NCBI GenBank assembly: GCA_002104905.1
Contig: MCFE01000189.1
Span: 62,001-126,000, forward strand
Reading direction: 5' to 3'
Length of the DNA: 64,000 nt
DNA from: Basidiobolus meristosporus CBS 931.73
Lineage: Eukaryota > Basidiobolomycota > Basidiobolomycetes > Basidiobolales > Basidiobolaceae
The translations under genes were made by a program, and so were the position numbers. The notes beneath the pieces were generated by a model that made no database searches, was not told the DNA's origin, and saw only the letters and a list, made by a program, of their open reading frames with translations. Numbering within the stretch: position 1 is the stretch's first letter; each line of letters starts with the position of its first letter. Below are positions 21,865 through 33,621 of the stretch, piece after piece.

Positions 21865-24800
21865 ATGTTGGACAATCAACAATGGAAGAATGCCATGCAG
21901 CAAATCCTGGCCCAACAGCAACAGTTACTCCAGATCCTCAGCCAACAGCAACTAGGAATGACTACCATGGCTCAGAGCCAGCAAAGCCCTGTCAAGAGCA
22001 ACTTTAATGTGAAGGTCAACCGGTACCATGGCAGAGTCAATGAAAACCTGGGAACTTGGCTCTTTCAGATTGAAGAAGCTTTTAAAGCTAAAGGAATTGC
22101 TCCACAGAGCAAGTTGCATTATGCAGCTTTTTACCTGGCAGATGCAGCTTTACAGTGGTACCACAACAAGATCAGGTCAGCTACTATGATGGGATGCTCT
22201 ACAATCCCTACCTGGGATGAGTGTGTGTCGGAAATTCAGGATACTTTTGAACCTCCACACCAGCAGACACTACTAAGAAGGAAGTTAAAGACACTCAGAC
22301 AGAAAGGAATGGTGCAAGAATACATCTATGAGTACAGATGTCTACTTGGACAAATTGAAAGAATGGACCCCTTGGATCAAGTTGAATACTTTATTGATGG
22401 GTTGAAAGAAAGAACTTGCAAGGAAGTCAATTACCAAAGACCTCAGACTATTGAAGAAGCCATCAAGATTGCCATTGACTATGACTCAGCTATGTTTGGA
22501 GTTGGGAAGCCTACAGTGACTAATCAGAAAGGCTATAATCATTTTGAAAGAAGACAATCAGAAGCAGTACCAATGGAAATAGACGCTTTGCAGAAGAATC
22601 CCTCCTCAGAAGAATGCAAGAAGAGAGGACTTTGCTTCAATTGCCACCAGCAGGGACATATTGCAAAGTACTGCCCTCGGAGAAGAAATGGACACCAGCC
22701 AACAAGAACCTTCAACCATATTGAGTCCCATGAACACAGTAATGTGGAAGAAGAGCTTGAAGAAGACTTGGAACTCACCTTCCATATGACAGGAGAGTAC
22801 TTGTCCCAAATGACTTCAAACTTAGGGAAGTTATTATACTTGAATGGAGTAATCAATGGAGTACCTGCCAAGATCATGATTGACTCAGGAGTATTGCATG
22901 AGAAAATGTCAGAGCAATTTGCTTTGAAAGCTGGAATCAACTCGGAACCTACCAAATCAACTTCAGTCTCCACAGCTGATGGGAACTCCCACATAATCAA
23001 CCGTATTACCCAGCCAGTAAGAATGAAGATCAATGACTATGAAGAAGACCTACAGGCTTATATATTTGGGAACTGCAAGTTTGACCTTGTACTGGGGAAA
23101 ACCTGGCTATTTTGTTGTAATCCATCAATCAACTGGAGAACCCATGCTACTCAGATCCAAAAAGACAACAAGACCTATGAGCTATTACCTGCCAGGCTGG
23201 ATTTCAACTTGGTCAATTCCAGTGTGTGTGAGACAAGTGAACTTAGCAAGACCCAGTTCTGTAGAGCACTTAGAAAAGGTACCCAGATGTTCCTCATGGC
23301 GGTATTACAGGAGGATTCCTCTACCCCAGCACCCCAGCAGGTCCAGACTCTCTTGAAGAAATATTCAGACGTGTTTCCAGATGAGCTTGTAAGCCTACCA
23401 CCAGTCAGAGACGTGGATCATGCCATTGACACAGGAGATAGCCCTCCAGTGAGTAAGACACCTTACAGAATGAGTCCATTGGAATTGGAGGAAATGAAGA
23501 GACAAATTGATCAGCTATTGGAGCAAAGGTACATCAGGCCTAGCAAGTCACCCTGGGGAGCACCAGTGCTTTTTGTGAAAAAGAAGGATGGAACACTTAG
23601 GATGTGCATTGACTACAGAGCCCTGAACTCAGTTACCGTCAAGAATAAGTACCCCATACCTTGGATTGATGAGCTTTTGGACCAACTTAATGGAGCCACT
23701 ATTTTCAGCAAGATTGACCTCATGTCAGGATACAAACAAATTAGGGTGAAACCAGAGGATATTCCTAAGACAGCATTTAGGACCAGATATGGACATTACA
23801 AGTACTTAGTCATGAGTTTTGGCCTCACTAATGCCCCTGCAACATTCATGATGCTGATGCAGACTGTCTTTCAGGAGTACTTAGACAAGTTTGTGATAAT
23901 CTACCTGGATGACATATTGATATACAGCAAGACAGAAGAGGATCACGTAGTGCACATTGAAAAGGTCTTGAAGAAACTAAGAGAGAACAAGCTATATGGC
24001 AAGCTAGCCCAGTGTGAATTCTTCAAGGAACATGTTGAATACCTGGGACACATAGTGACTAGCACAGGAGTGACCTTGGACCCTAAGAAGGTGGAAGTAA
24101 TCAAGAATTTGAAGCAGCCCCATAGCATATCAGAACTCAGATCCTTCCTTGGAATGGTTTCCTATTATTGGAGATTTGTCAAGTCATTTGCAAGTATTGC
24201 AGCCCCTTTAGCTGATATCCTCAAGAAAGACAATACCTACAAGTGGGACATAGCTTGTGAGTCTGCCTTCCAGACGCTCAAGAATGAACTTGCTAAGCTG
24301 CCAAGCCTAAGAATACCAGACTTCAGAAAAGAGTTCACTCTGTGCACAGATGCTTCAGATTATGCAATTGGTGAAGTGCTGAGCCAAGAACACAAGGGAA
24401 AGGACTACCCTGTTGCCTTTGAATCCAAGAAACTGAACTCAGCAGAACAAAACTATACAGTCCATGAGAAGGAGATGCTTGCTATAATACACTGTTTGAA
24501 GACATGGAGATGCTATATTGAAGGAGTCAAATGCACTGTGAAGACTGATCATGCCTCCCTCAAGTATTTATTTACTCAGAAGGTACTCACTAGAAGAATG
24601 ACAAGATGGAGTGAATACATTCAGCAATTTGACCTGGAGATTGTCTACTGCCCTGGAAAAAACAACACGGTTGCTGATGCCTTATCAAGATTAGATCAAG
24701 TTGCACAACTCAACTTGGTGCATGAATCAGATTGGCCTAGCCTATTACCAAAGTACTTGGAGGACCAAGCCATTCCTAATGAGGTGGATGAAGACATCAA

Positions 24801-25998
24801 GAAGATAATCCGTGATGAAGCCAGCAAATTTGTTGTACAGGATGAAACACTCTACCAAATTGTTGATAGAAGCCCTATTGCCTATTGTCCTTATGTTGCT
24901 TGCCTGGATTTAATACATAAGCTACACAAAGGATATGGACATCTTGGGATTGAAGGAACCTATAGCCTTGTGAAAGCCAGAGCATGGTGGCCCAGAATGA
25001 AACAAGATATTGAGAAGCTAGTGAAAACATGCCCAAACTGCCAAATCAATCAAGGCCAGCCACAAAGAATTGCCGAACTCTTCCCTTTGGAGCCTGTAAG
25101 ACCATTTGAGAGATGGGGAATTGACTTTATTGGAAGACTGCCAACTACCAGGAAATGCAACCGTTGGATCCTAGTAGCTATTGACCATGCCACTAAATGG
25201 CCAGTTGCTAAAGCTGTACCAATAGCCAGTGAACAAGAAGTTGCAAGTTTCATTTACCATGAGATCCTGATGAAGTTTGGATGCCCTGTGGAGATCTTAT
25301 CCAATAGAGGTGCAAACTTTATGGCAAAGACATTAGAGGCTTACCTGGAAATGCAGCAGATCAGACACTTGAAAACCTTGGCATATCACCCCAGAACTAA
25401 TGGAGTCACTGAGCGGTTTAATGGATTATTTGGAAAAATGCTGACCAAGTATGCAAATGGAGTTGTCAGTAGATGGGATGAGTATATAGACCAAGCACTC
25501 TTTGCATGCAGAGTCAGAGTACACAACACCACCCAGCAATCACCATTTTACTTAGTTTATGGATGTGAACCAAGGATTCCAGGAGATCTCACACAACCAA
25601 AGCTTACAGACATCTTAGAAGATGAACTCAGTCAGCCAAGTAGACACCAGCAACTAGAACAAAGACGTCAAGAGGCACAGACCAAAGTATCTCAAAGTGC
25701 AGAAAAGATGAAGCAGAGATTTGATAAGACTATAGCACCAGAAGCATTGACAGTTGGGAACTTTGTATTGCTAAGAAACAACACTTGGAAGAAGTTTGAG
25801 CCACAATGGACAGGACCATTCAAGATCATCAGAGAATGTCCATTTGCAACTTACCAACTGGTGGACAAACAAGGCAATATCCGAGAAGACTTAGTGCATA
25901 GGGACAGACTCAAGCTTGCAAGACTTGCTGATAATACTGAACCATCAAGATATTGGTATCACAAGAAAAGAGATCCAGGAGAACCCTCTCAACTTTAG
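21865..25998 (+). CDS. Ty3/gypsy Gag-Pol polyprotein, 1377 aa
   Basis: Single uninterrupted frame. Gag with a Gln-rich N-terminus and retrotransposon-gag domain (about residues 50-190) is followed by a CCHC zinc knuckle (C257, C260, H265, C270). The aspartic protease has D340-S-G. Reverse transcriptase spans about 530-710 with YLDD at 680-683. RNase H (about 800-930) has TDASD and KTDHAS. Integrase has an H-H-C-C finger (HKGYGHLG...CPNC) and the core D1087...E1183 with 35 residues between positions 1147 and 1183; a GPF-type C-terminal module (QWTGPFKI) follows. Position 1147 of the integrase core is Asn where the family has the catalytic Asp (SNRGANF instead of SDRGANF), so integration in cis may be impaired. 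Order PR-RT-RH-IN fixes it as Ty3/gypsy; no chromodomain is seen. Confidence 0.95.
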   Translation: MLDNQQWKNAMQQILAQQQQLLQILSQQQLGMTTMAQSQQSPVKSNFNVKVNRYHGRVNENLGTWLFQIEEAFKAKGIAPQSKLHYAAFYLADAALQWYHNKIRSATMMGCSTIPTWDECVSEIQDTFEPPHQQTLLRRKLKTLRQKGMVQEYIYEYRCLLGQIERMDPLDQVEYFIDGLKERTCKEVNYQRPQTIEEAIKIAIDYDSAMFGVGKPTVTNQKGYNHFERRQSEAVPMEIDALQKNPSSEECKKRGLCFNCHQQGHIAKYCPRRRNGHQPTRTFNHIESHEHSNVEEELEEDLELTFHMTGEYLSQMTSNLGKLLYLNGVINGVPAKIMIDSGVLHEKMSEQFALKAGINSEPTKSTSVSTADGNSHIINRITQPVRMKINDYEEDLQAYIFGNCKFDLVLGKTWLFCCNPSINWRTHATQIQKDNKTYELLPARLDFNLVNSSVCETSELSKTQFCRALRKGTQMFLMAVLQEDSSTPAPQQVQTLLKKYSDVFPDELVSLPPVRDVDHAIDTGDSPPVSKTPYRMSPLELEEMKRQIDQLLEQRYIRPSKSPWGAPVLFVKKKDGTLRMCIDYRALNSVTVKNKYPIPWIDELLDQLNGATIFSKIDLMSGYKQIRVKPEDIPKTAFRTRYGHYKYLVMSFGLTNAPATFMMLMQTVFQEYLDKFVIIYLDDILIYSKTEEDHVVHIEKVLKKLRENKLYGKLAQCEFFKEHVEYLGHIVTSTGVTLDPKKVEVIKNLKQPHSISELRSFLGMVSYYWRFVKSFASIAAPLADILKKDNTYKWDIACESAFQTLKNELAKLPSLRIPDFRKEFTLCTDASDYAIGEVLSQEHKGKDYPVAFESKKLNSAEQNYTVHEKEMLAIIHCLKTWRCYIEGVKCTVKTDHASLKYLFTQKVLTRRMTRWSEYIQQFDLEIVYCPGKNNTVADALSRLDQVAQLNLVHESDWPSLLPKYLEDQAIPNEVDEDIKKIIRDEASKFVVQDETLYQIVDRSPIAYCPYVACLDLIHKLHKGYGHLGIEGTYSLVKARAWWPRMKQDIEKLVKTCPNCQINQGQPQRIAELFPLEPVRPFERWGIDFIGRLPTTRKCNRWILVAIDHATKWPVAKAVPIASEQEVASFIYHEILMKFGCPVEILSNRGANFMAKTLEAYLEMQQIRHLKTLAYHPRTNGVTERFNGLFGKMLTKYANGVVSRWDEYIDQALFACRVRVHNTTQQSPFYLVYGCEPRIPGDLTQPKLTDILEDELSQPSRHQQLEQRRQEAQTKVSQSAEKMKQRFDKTIAPEALTVGNFVLLRNNTWKKFEPQWTGPFKIIRECPFATYQLVDKQGNIREDLVHRDRLKLARLADNTEPSRYWYHKKRDPGEPSQL

Positions 25999-26008
25999 TA
26001 GGGGAGAA
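25996..26008 (+). promoter_or_regulatory. gypsy polypurine tract
   Basis: TAGTAGGGGAGAA abuts the 3' LTR and overlaps the stop codon of the polyprotein (25,996-25,998). This is the usual position for plus-strand DNA priming in LTR elements. Confidence 0.7.
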
Positions 26009-26385
26009 TGTTATGATCTGCCGCTTGAATGTTTAAGTTAGATCAGTATTTAGTCAAATCAATTAGTATATGTTTAGGTTACAAGTATATCAGTATTATC
26101 TATGAAATCAGTAGCATTAGTCAGCAAATGAATCAGCAGATCCTTATCAGACAGAAATAGATATATTAAGTAGGATCTTATTGGGTGATGATGATGCAAT
26201 CAAATGAGCCATCAGCCACAACCTACATTAGGAAATACAATTAGTCAGCAATTGATCTGGGAAAATGTATATAAGGAGCTGCTGGAACGTCAATAAAAAT
26301 CAGTTCAAGTTTTAGTGAAAACAATACTAGCTAAACTCCCTATTCCTCTACAACTCTTATACTAAGACTTGTAACATTTGTAACA
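26009..26385 (+). repeat. gypsy 3' LTR
   Basis: 377 bp, nearly identical to the 5' LTR. Visible differences include GATCTGGGAAAATG versus GATCTTGCAAATTG and one extra T in AGTTTTAGTGAAAAC. It is followed by the CTGC target duplicate. Confidence 0.95.
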
Positions 26386-27060
26386 CTGCATCTATGTGAG
26401 GAGTTTACAGTGGTATTTGGGCAATTATACCACAAGTATAGAGCTAAATATGCAGATCTCTGCCATTACTATGTCCATTCTTTACTCCATCTTACTTGGT
26501 ACATGGAGAATGCTGGACCCTGCTTCATTTTTTGGGGGTTTGCCATACCGCAGATATGTTGCAAGTTAGGAAGACAGGTCAAATTGCAGGTACTGCTATA
26601 TCCTAATCTTGTCAATATATTGCCTACAAGGCTCTCATGGATATGTGAGTTAACACATAGAGGACAGCCCAAAATAGTTAGCTGCTGCTGAACACAGATG
26701 TGGAGCTGGAGCCACCTTTGCATTTGGCATTAAGAAGATAAGCAGCCTCAATGTGTAGATAATCTATTCAGTAATACATGGAGGGGCCAGATGTCACTAG
26801 CAACTAATTTTTATTAGGAAAGTTCTTCCAAAGTGTGCCAGGTTTCTCTTGGGTTTAAGCCAATATCTACACCACTAAATACCAAATAAATATAATAAGA
26901 ATCAAAGCACATCTATAAAGCAACTAGAATTCAGCAGGGCATAGGAATATATTGGCTAAGTACCAGAAACAATTTCTTGCCACTCAAGAGGTATTCATGG
27001 CAAAAGTTGTGGCAATCAAGCATGAATTTCAAGAAGTATGTGTTTCTAGCAACACAGGGT
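26386..27060 (+). pseudogene. tnp2 transposase remnant, copy C, right half
   Basis: Resumes the tnp2 copy split by the gypsy. 26,410-26,700 aligns with 8,590-8,880 of copy A (ATACTGCAAGCATA/TATACCACAAGTATA and TACTCCATCTTACTTGG stretches), and 26,800-27,060 aligns with its C-terminal part (9,000-9,240). All frames contain stops. Confidence 0.65.
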
Positions 27061-27136
27061 ATTAGGCTATCTTGCAAGTACCCACTGAAGTGCCACAGAG
27101 CAGTGGTGATGGTATTGTGAGGTCTGGTGATTCCAA

Positions 27137-27420
27137 CTGTATATTTGCATGAATTAGTTGCTTAAAGCACCACCTACAAACTAGAGAATACTTACCTAAC
27201 TCCTTGTTTAAGTATAATTTTAACATATTTGCCAAAACATCAGATACCCAGAATATGCAATTTTGCACAATTAGCCATACAGCCCTATACTTTCCAATCT
27301 GTTCTTGGGGCTTTCCTAGGGTTGCTCTATATGCTTTTTTTGCTACAACCATGCAAAAATACTATTACAACTTTGCATACAATAAACCATAATCTGAATA
27401 TTGAATAATATGCTGGTCTT
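27137..27420 (+). repeat. heavily diverged copia LTR, plus orientation
   Basis: Recognisable by the family stretches AGAGAATACT.ACCTAACTCCTTGTT, ACATCAGATACCCAGAA and the AATAAACCAT signal near 27,381. The ends cannot be defined. No copia coding sequence is attached. Confidence 0.6.
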
Positions 27421-27494
27421 TTGGATGAGTCAAAACTAAGCAAAAATAAAATACAATTTACTGATATTATAAAAGATATATATGGGTCTTGCAT

Positions 27495-27665
27495 ACTTTT
27501 GACAGGTCCTTGACAAAACAAGCATATAGAATATGCTTAGGAAGGCCCTAAGAGCATAACATACCAAGTTTGGGGCTGTTTGGACAAATTTGACAAATTC
27601 CAGTTCTGTGAACCTGATGTCTTGGAAAATATGTATGTATCAATTTATCTGTGTAGCCAATGTAC
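27495..27665 (-). repeat. heavily diverged copia LTR fragment, minus orientation
   Basis: Matches the complement of the LTR middle: CAAGTTTGGGGCTGTTTGGAC, then CTGATGTCTTGGAAAATAT, as in 42,426-42,480. It is partial, with undefined ends. The stretch to 27,929 that follows holds nothing I recognise. Confidence 0.55.
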
Positions 27666-27929
27666 TCCCTATAGCTCCACCTATGAATTGCTGTCCAATA
27701 GCTATGTTTCTGAATAAAAGATATCCATATGTGTATCATGCATATTATATAATGGATACTGTCTGATGATCTTGAATAGTCATGTCCATTGTAGCTCAAA
27801 CCTCTTCTCAGTGCTGCTACTTAGCAATACAATGCTCCAAGCTCTCAAAGCCTCTGGTGAAGTAGTCATATCAAGTCTCCACTTCTTTGTTTTGGGACTT
27901 CAGAGATTTTGGTCTGTGCCTCCAGATAC

Positions 27930-28605
27930 TGTGGTGGTGCAGAGTTACTTCTGGGAGAGGCTACACAACTCCAGGTGTGTGTGGTGTTGGATAAGTGTAG
28001 CAACCTTTGGGTTTAAACTGCTGGAGTCTTTGTCAATATGTCCCTATGATAGAGGCACCTGCCTCTCTAGCTTAAGAAGTGCTCCAAGTGTCTCAAAAGG
28101 CCTCTGCATGTCTTTAGTGCCACCCTGAAAAGCTCCTTGATGGCAGGTCCAAGGTGTGACTGTGGAAAGTAGGTACAGTGATCAACTGCTAATCTATAAG
28201 GGGAAAATATTACTGATAAAAGGGATAATATAATGATGAGGGATTGACTACCTTAAAATACTTTTCCTGACTTTGAAGTGATTACCAATGACAAGGTTTT
28301 ATAAGGTTCCAGGCATTGGTAAATTTCTTGATGACATTACTACAAGCTAAAAATACTCCATGAAGATCATGGAAGGTTCTGAAAGGCCCAGCTCATCCAA
28401 TTAATCAGGGTCCAGTAGTCTGGGACCTGTGCAACAAAGAGATAACATATATGATATTGAAATGGTAGAGGTGGTGATGCAGACCTAGGGTATGCACCTC
28501 AGATGCTGATGCAGGTACTTGCCTAATGTATATACATCTGGTGATCACAAAGCTGAATGACATTTGTGATAAATAATGTTGATAACAAACCAGGGTAAAT
28601 GTGAT
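27930..28605 (-). repeat. inverted, shorter copy of the LTR-like repeat at 9,743-10,797
   Basis: The complement aligns with 9,815-10,797: shared features include the CTACCATTTC..ATACCATATATGGTATC region, ATATTAGGCAAGTACC, ATCACTG..CCTGCT and the CACCACCACA end. Its right edge adjoins a gypsy integrase fragment in the same orientation, suggesting that this repeat is the LTR of a gypsy-type element. Confidence 0.55.
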
Positions 28606-28875
28606 ATGGGTATAAAACTGGCAAAGTTGTCAGTGAGTTTTGGCAGTGTGTGATATCCTGGAACTGTTGGTTCTCATGCACACACTAAGAAAAATGGCAA
28701 TTGTTGGGTAGTGTTACACAGCCCAACTCTGCAGGCAAACAATGCTTGCTCAATAAACTTGACCCATCTACTTACAGCTCCATTTGCATACTTGGTCAGC
28801 ATCTTCCAAGAATTCCCTCAAACTTCTTGGTGACTCCATTAGTTGTAGGTTTATATGCTGAGGTTTTTAAGTATA
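28606..28875 (-). pseudogene. Ty3/gypsy integrase C-terminal fragment, reverse orientation
   Basis: The complement aligns with 25,375-25,610 of the intact gypsy polyprotein gene, including ACTAATGGAGTCAC, ATGCTGACCAAGTATGC and GATGGG. It covers the part of integrase around the catalytic Glu and just beyond. It is diverged and probably from a related family. Confidence 0.7.
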
Positions 28876-31045
28876 TTCAGATCTGCCCAAACTACATGTT
28901 CTGGTTGTAGCTCTGCAGACACTGACAATTGCCTACTTGCCTGAGAGCCTGAGTAGTCCACAATATTACCTTTAGTGGGTACACTGTCACTATGGTCTTT
29001 TTGGATGCAGCCACACTTGTTGAACTGAGTGTCAAAGCCTTCTGAAAACTCTTATGAAGTGATAGCTCCAAAGCAGAAGGCTCTGTGATAGATTGTGAGC
29101 CTACCTCACCTCACAACAGTACCCTGCATAGACCCAGTAACAACAATATTTGATGAGATAACACATGTTGAAAAAAGTGCAAAGGATAGTTTATGGAGCC
29201 AAGTAAACACAAGATTCATCTACTAGTGATTGATGCAATGATGCGGCTAGAAAAGTGGTATGCTTCCACCAGTATCAGTAATGGAAGCTTGTAGGATGTA
29301 TTATTTCTTTTTGCAAAAGAATCCTGGGATGCTACTAACACTCTATCTAATGATGGTCTTGCTGCTATTAGGGCCCAAATCCTTGTTTGACCTGAATACC
29401 TACCTGTATCTAGTGCTAGATAATTTTATATGCTTTCTGGTGGGAGACCAATAAATGGAAATCATGTGAAAGTGCTTATTGTTATGTACAATAGATATAC
29501 CCCAGCCCTCAACAAAGTAGCCAGCTTTTCTTTGCTCAGTAGATGCTATTGCTGCCACATTTGTGAGATTCAGGGGATATATTCCATATTTCACATATAT
29601 GATTATTATCTAAATACTAGCACTCACCATATCATTTTGTCACCAAGAGAGCGGACAGAAGTAAGCTTACAGTTGCAGCAAAGTTGGCCAGCTACAAATC
29701 ATTGGCCAAAGCATGAAACTAATTGGAAACTAGAAACAAAAGGATAAAAGGAATCAATTGGATCAAAAGCTTATCACTGCAGCAATGCATTTGCTCCTCA
29801 ATAATATCCCATAGTAAAGACCAAGTGATACGTAGGCCATTTCAAACTAAATGTACCCTTTGAGATACTGCAGAAATCTTAAGGAATTGACATGATTTTA
29901 CAGAGCATCTGCTTTGCAAAGTGCTTCACACATTTTCCAATCAATATTTATATGTATTTGCACTTATATGAATGCAAGGACTGGATGAACTGGCTATTAA
30001 TCTATTCAGGTGGCCCTTTGAAGCTATATCTATCAGGAGTGCATTGGAAGTATTGAGAGTGTTATGTTGACATGATTGGAATATTTATCCAGGAGTAGAT
30101 CTCCAATCCAAACTTGATGCATCTGCAGCTTTTATGCATGGAGTTTGTAACAGGATTTGAGGTGCTATACTACAAGCATACAGCAGATTGCATGATCACT
30201 GCTGCTACTGCATCCATTCTCTACTCCATCTTGCTGGTGTTCACAATATGTTAGGCCTAACCTCATCAGTTAGGAGCTTCCTGTGGAGTGATAGATGCTA
30301 AGTTAAGTTGCAGGTACTCTCATAACTCAATATCATCAAGAATAAAGCTTTCAAGTCCATTGTGGATATAACAAGTTGACACATGGAAAATAGTTATGAA
30401 GAGTTCAAAATACTGAGTACAGATGTGCTCATAGAGGCACCTATACCGTTGGCATAAGGAAGCTAAGCAGCCCCAAAATGCAGGTAATCAGATGAGTAAT
30501 GCAAGGTGGGCTGGACACATTAAGTATCTGATTTCATAAGGACAACTCTACCAAAGTATACTGCCTTTCACCTGGTAACAAGTCAATTTCTATGCCAATT
30601 AATATGGATTTCACACAAACAAGACCCTCAGTACATCTAGCAGTGGACTAGAGCTCAGCAGGGAAAAGTAATACCTTGGCTAAGTACTAAAATTTCTTTT
30701 GCAGATATTCAGAGGTATCCATGTACAAAAATGTTTGCAATCAAGCATATGCTTGCCAGATGCATGTATTACCAGCAACACAAGGTATATAGCAATCTTG
30801 CAAGTTTTATACTGATAAGCAGTATAGATGAGGTGATACAAGTGTGCAAGTTGCATTGGATGAGTCTATGTAGAGGCTAGAAGGCAGGAGGCTATATTGA
30901 TCTTTACTGCAGAAGAAATATGATAGGATCATAGATCTAAGAAAAGGTAGCAAATTCCAAGCTTTAAATGACCATTACAATGACTCAGACTAGTCCAGAA
31001 TTGCTAAGTGAGCTTTTGGCTACTTATTAATGCAAATAGTCCAAT
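28876..31045 (+). pseudogene. tnp2 transposase remnant, copy D
   Basis: Plus-strand counterpart of copy A. 29,040-29,330 aligns with 7,440-7,700 (AGTGATAGCTC, ATTGTGAGCCTA, ATGCTTCCACCAGTATCAGTAATGG). 29,480-29,640 aligns with the GD-P-A core (8,330-8,470). 29,840-30,130 aligns with copy C, and 30,140-30,800 with the C-terminal region of copy A. The 3' end (30,910-31,040) matches 20,880-21,010. Stops occur throughout. About 370 codons between the N-terminal head and the core are missing or unreadable. Confidence 0.65.
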
Positions 31046-31159
31046 ATTTAAGCAATCCAAATATTGTCAAGTTTTTAGCTGTGTTTACCAGTAGAATCAA
31101 GATACCATCACAACCCAACCATAAGATTATGCAGACTCTGAGGCTGCTACATAGAGCTG

Positions 31160-31250
31160 AAACCTGTCTGTAAGGCAATTCAGGATAGTAAATATCACAT
31201 CTATTTAGGTGGTTAATATACCCACAGATTCCATCCCATCAACAAATAAA
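31160..31250 (-). pseudogene. short Ty1/copia gag fragment
   Basis: About 80 bp aligns with 41,750-41,830 of the outer copia gag (GGCAATTCAGGATAGTAAAT and CCCACAGATTCCAT). No LTR is attached; it abuts a degraded gypsy LTR. Confidence 0.7.
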
Positions 31251-31256
31251 ATAACC

Positions 31257-31624
31257 TAAGATGATTTACTGGTTAAATGTTTAGGTTAGATCAGTTATTA
31301 GTCAAAGCAATTAGTTTTATGTTTAACCTATCAGTTTATCAGTGTTATCTATCAAATCAGTAGTATCAGTCAGCATATGCATTTGCAGATCCTTATCAGA
31401 CAGAAATAAATATATGAGTTGGATCTAATTTGGTGATGATGATGCAATTGAATGAGTCATCAGCCCTAACCTACATTAGGAATTACAGATAGTCAGCAAC
31501 CAACCTGGCCAAATGTATATTAGGAGCTGCTGGAACCTTGATAAACATCAGTTCAAGTTTAAGTGAATACAATACTAGCTAAACTCCTAATTCCTCTACT
31601 GCTCATATATCAAGACTTGTAACA
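31257..31624 (+). repeat. degraded gypsy LTR (second copy)
   Basis: Aligns along its length with the LTRs at 21,431 and 26,009 (TTAGGTTAGATCAGT, CCTTATCAGACAGAAAT, GGTGATGATGATGCAAT, GCTAAACTCC). It ends AACA just before the conserved primer-binding-like TTGGTAGTAGCAGTAAC. It is much more diverged than the intact pair. Confidence 0.9.
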
Positions 31625-32041
31625 TTGGTAGTAGCAGTAACTTGAAGCCTCCCTCAAGATGTCAGAAAATTAAGAATGGAAGAATGCTATGCAGCAAATT
31701 TTGCCCAAACAGCAACTGTTATGCCAGATCCTCAGCCAGCAGCATCAAGAAATGACTACCATGGCCCAGAACCAGCAAAGCCCTGTCAAGAGCAACTTTA
31801 GTGTGGGGTAATACTATTAATATGGGCACAATAGAATGGGATAATACCAATGAGATAAAGTATGGATAAGTGCATCATAATAGCCATATAGATAAATCTG
31901 TGTGTGGGAGGTATGTTGACCCTACCATACCTGTGCTATGGTAAAGTCAATGAAGACCTGGGAACTTGGCTCTTTCAAATTGAAGAAACTTTTATGGCTA
32001 AAGGAACTGCCCCAGAAAGCAAATTACCTTATGCAGATTTT
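31625..32041 (+). pseudogene. gypsy gag N-terminal fragment (second copy)
   Basis: Aligns with 21,807-22,130. The start codon is kept at about 31,659 but a TAA follows after four codons. A 93-bp insertion (31,809-31,901) lies between two near-identical octamers. The copy breaks off at 32,041 in the gag domain, where a minus-strand copia begins. Confidence 0.85.
31809..31901. mobile_element. 93-bp insertion with an octamer duplication
   Basis: GTGTGGGG at 31,801-31,808 and GTGTGGGA at 31,902-31,909 flank sequence absent from the intact gypsy gag. An 8-bp duplication is typical of hAT-type transposition, but no clear terminal inverted repeats are visible, so the class is uncertain. Confidence 0.5.
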
Positions 32042-33273
32042 TTTTCTGATTGTTTGAGTACCCATAGAGATTTTTAAGCTTGCAGACCAAATAGAGGTTA
32101 TCTTGGTCCACAAACCCATCAGGCTGGTCCATATACATGTCCTCATCAAGTTCTTTGTTCAAAAGTGCAGTTTTTATATCCATTTGATGAATAAAAACTT
32201 ATATTTGGCTGCAATAGTCAACAGAAATCTGAGGAATTAAACTTAGCTACCACTGCAAAGGTCTCAGTATAGTCAAGTCCTTTTGTTTGAGAGTATCCTT
32301 TGGCCACAAGTCTTGCTTTGTATCTTTCAATTGTACCATTGGCCTTGTATTTTGTCTTAAAGACCCATGTGCATCCAATTGATTTTTGGTTAATTGGTAA
32401 TTTGACCAAGTCCAAAGTTTATTTTTCCATTAGGGCCTGATATTCCTCAGTAATTGCATATCTCCAAAACTTTGTCTAAGGGCTATATATGACCATCTTT
32501 GCAGTCTGGGGCTCATCATTATGGACAGAATAGGCATAGGCTAAGTTTGTACCCTCATTGATTTAGTAGTTTGGGCAATTTCTTGTCTGATTGGATCTCC
32601 AGGCATTTGATACTGGAATGATTACTTCTGTGATATTCCAGGGTACTGATTCTGGTGGAACCACAGTTTTAGAGTCCTCTGGAGTGAAAAAGTTCTCATT
32701 GTTTTGCTCTAATTCAATTCTGACTCTTGGTGGACTTGAGATCAAATTTTTGTCATCATCTGATGTCATTTTTTGTGAAAATTCTGCATTTACATCAATT
32801 AACAAATTGCTGGACATGAATAACTTCTTTGCTATGGTGTTGCTTAGGCTGTATGCCTAACTCTTGTTGCAGTAGCCCCAAAGTTTATATTTTACACTTT
32901 TTGGCTCAAATTTTGACTAACTTCTGGGCAGTTTCTTGGCATATGCTGTAAACCCAAGTCTTCTTAGATGTTCTGTACTTGGTCTGTATCCATACCATGC
33001 TTCAAATGGAGTGGAATCACATATTACTCTGTCATGACTCCTGTTTTTAAGGTATACAGTTGTGGCAACTGATTCCATCTAAAGATCATAGGATAATTTT
33101 TAATCATAAATCATAGATCTTGCCATAACAATTATTGATCTGTTAGCACGTTCTACTACTCCATTTTGCTGCAGGAAGTATGATACAGTAGTCTCTTGCT
33201 TTACCCCATGAATTTTGTAGAAGTGGATGAAGAGCTTGAGGTATATTTTTCACCATTGTCAGAGCATGTTTTC
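32042..33273 (-). pseudogene. Ty1/copia IN-RT fragment (copia-4), minus strand
   Basis: Read from 33,273: integrase core near the SDNG region (33,270-33,250), QQNGV-like stretch (about 33,160), connection (32,880-33,100) and RT N-terminus to about 32,050, including [32 protein letters not shown] split over 32,280-32,380. It is flanked left by the broken gypsy and right by an outer copia LTR. Stops and frameshifts abound. Confidence 0.85.
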
Positions 33274-33621
33274 TGTTGTAAGAGTCTTGGAGATATTGGA
33301 AGTGATTGAGAGAACACGTAGATTATGTAGTTTTCACTTAATGATTAATTGAATGTAAAAGTAGTATTTATACTCTTACATGGTATTGGCATAACAAACA
33401 CATAGAATAGGTCAAGAAAGGTCCCAAGAACATGTGTGCAAAGTTTGGGGCTGTTTGGACAACTTGAGAATTTCATGTTCTGGGTACTTGGTATTTTGGT
33501 GAAAATATTCTAAGTAAATCCCAACAAGGAGTTTGGTCAGTATTCACTAGGATTAGAGGATAATAATCTAAGTGACTAATTTAGGTGAGTATTTAGGTGG
33601 AATTACAAATTTTTTGCAACA
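33274..33621 (-). repeat. outer copia 3' LTR
   Basis: 348 bp; on the plus strand it begins TGTTGTAAGAGTC and ends TTTGCAACA. It is followed by CTCCCACTCAGC, the complement of the polypurine tract. Confidence 0.9.

Larger units (their letters stand above)
21431..26385 (+). mobile_element. complete Ty3/gypsy LTR retrotransposon
   Basis: The two LTRs (21,431-21,806 and 26,009-26,385) are about 376 bp, begin TGTTATGATCTGCC, end TTTGTAACA, and differ at only a few positions, pointing to a recent insertion. A primer-binding-like TTGGTAGCAGCAATAACC follows the 5' LTR and a purine-rich TAGGGGAGAA precedes the 3' LTR. The 4-bp CTGC lies on both sides (21,427-21,430 and 26,386-26,389) as a target duplication. 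It carries one long polyprotein frame. The element interrupts a tnp2 remnant, so it is younger than that transposon. Confidence 0.95.

Noticed and set aside
22539-23033. 164-codon open frame on the minus strand inside the gypsy element
   Set aside because: It is fully antisense to the intact gypsy polyprotein and has no domain; it is a shadow frame.
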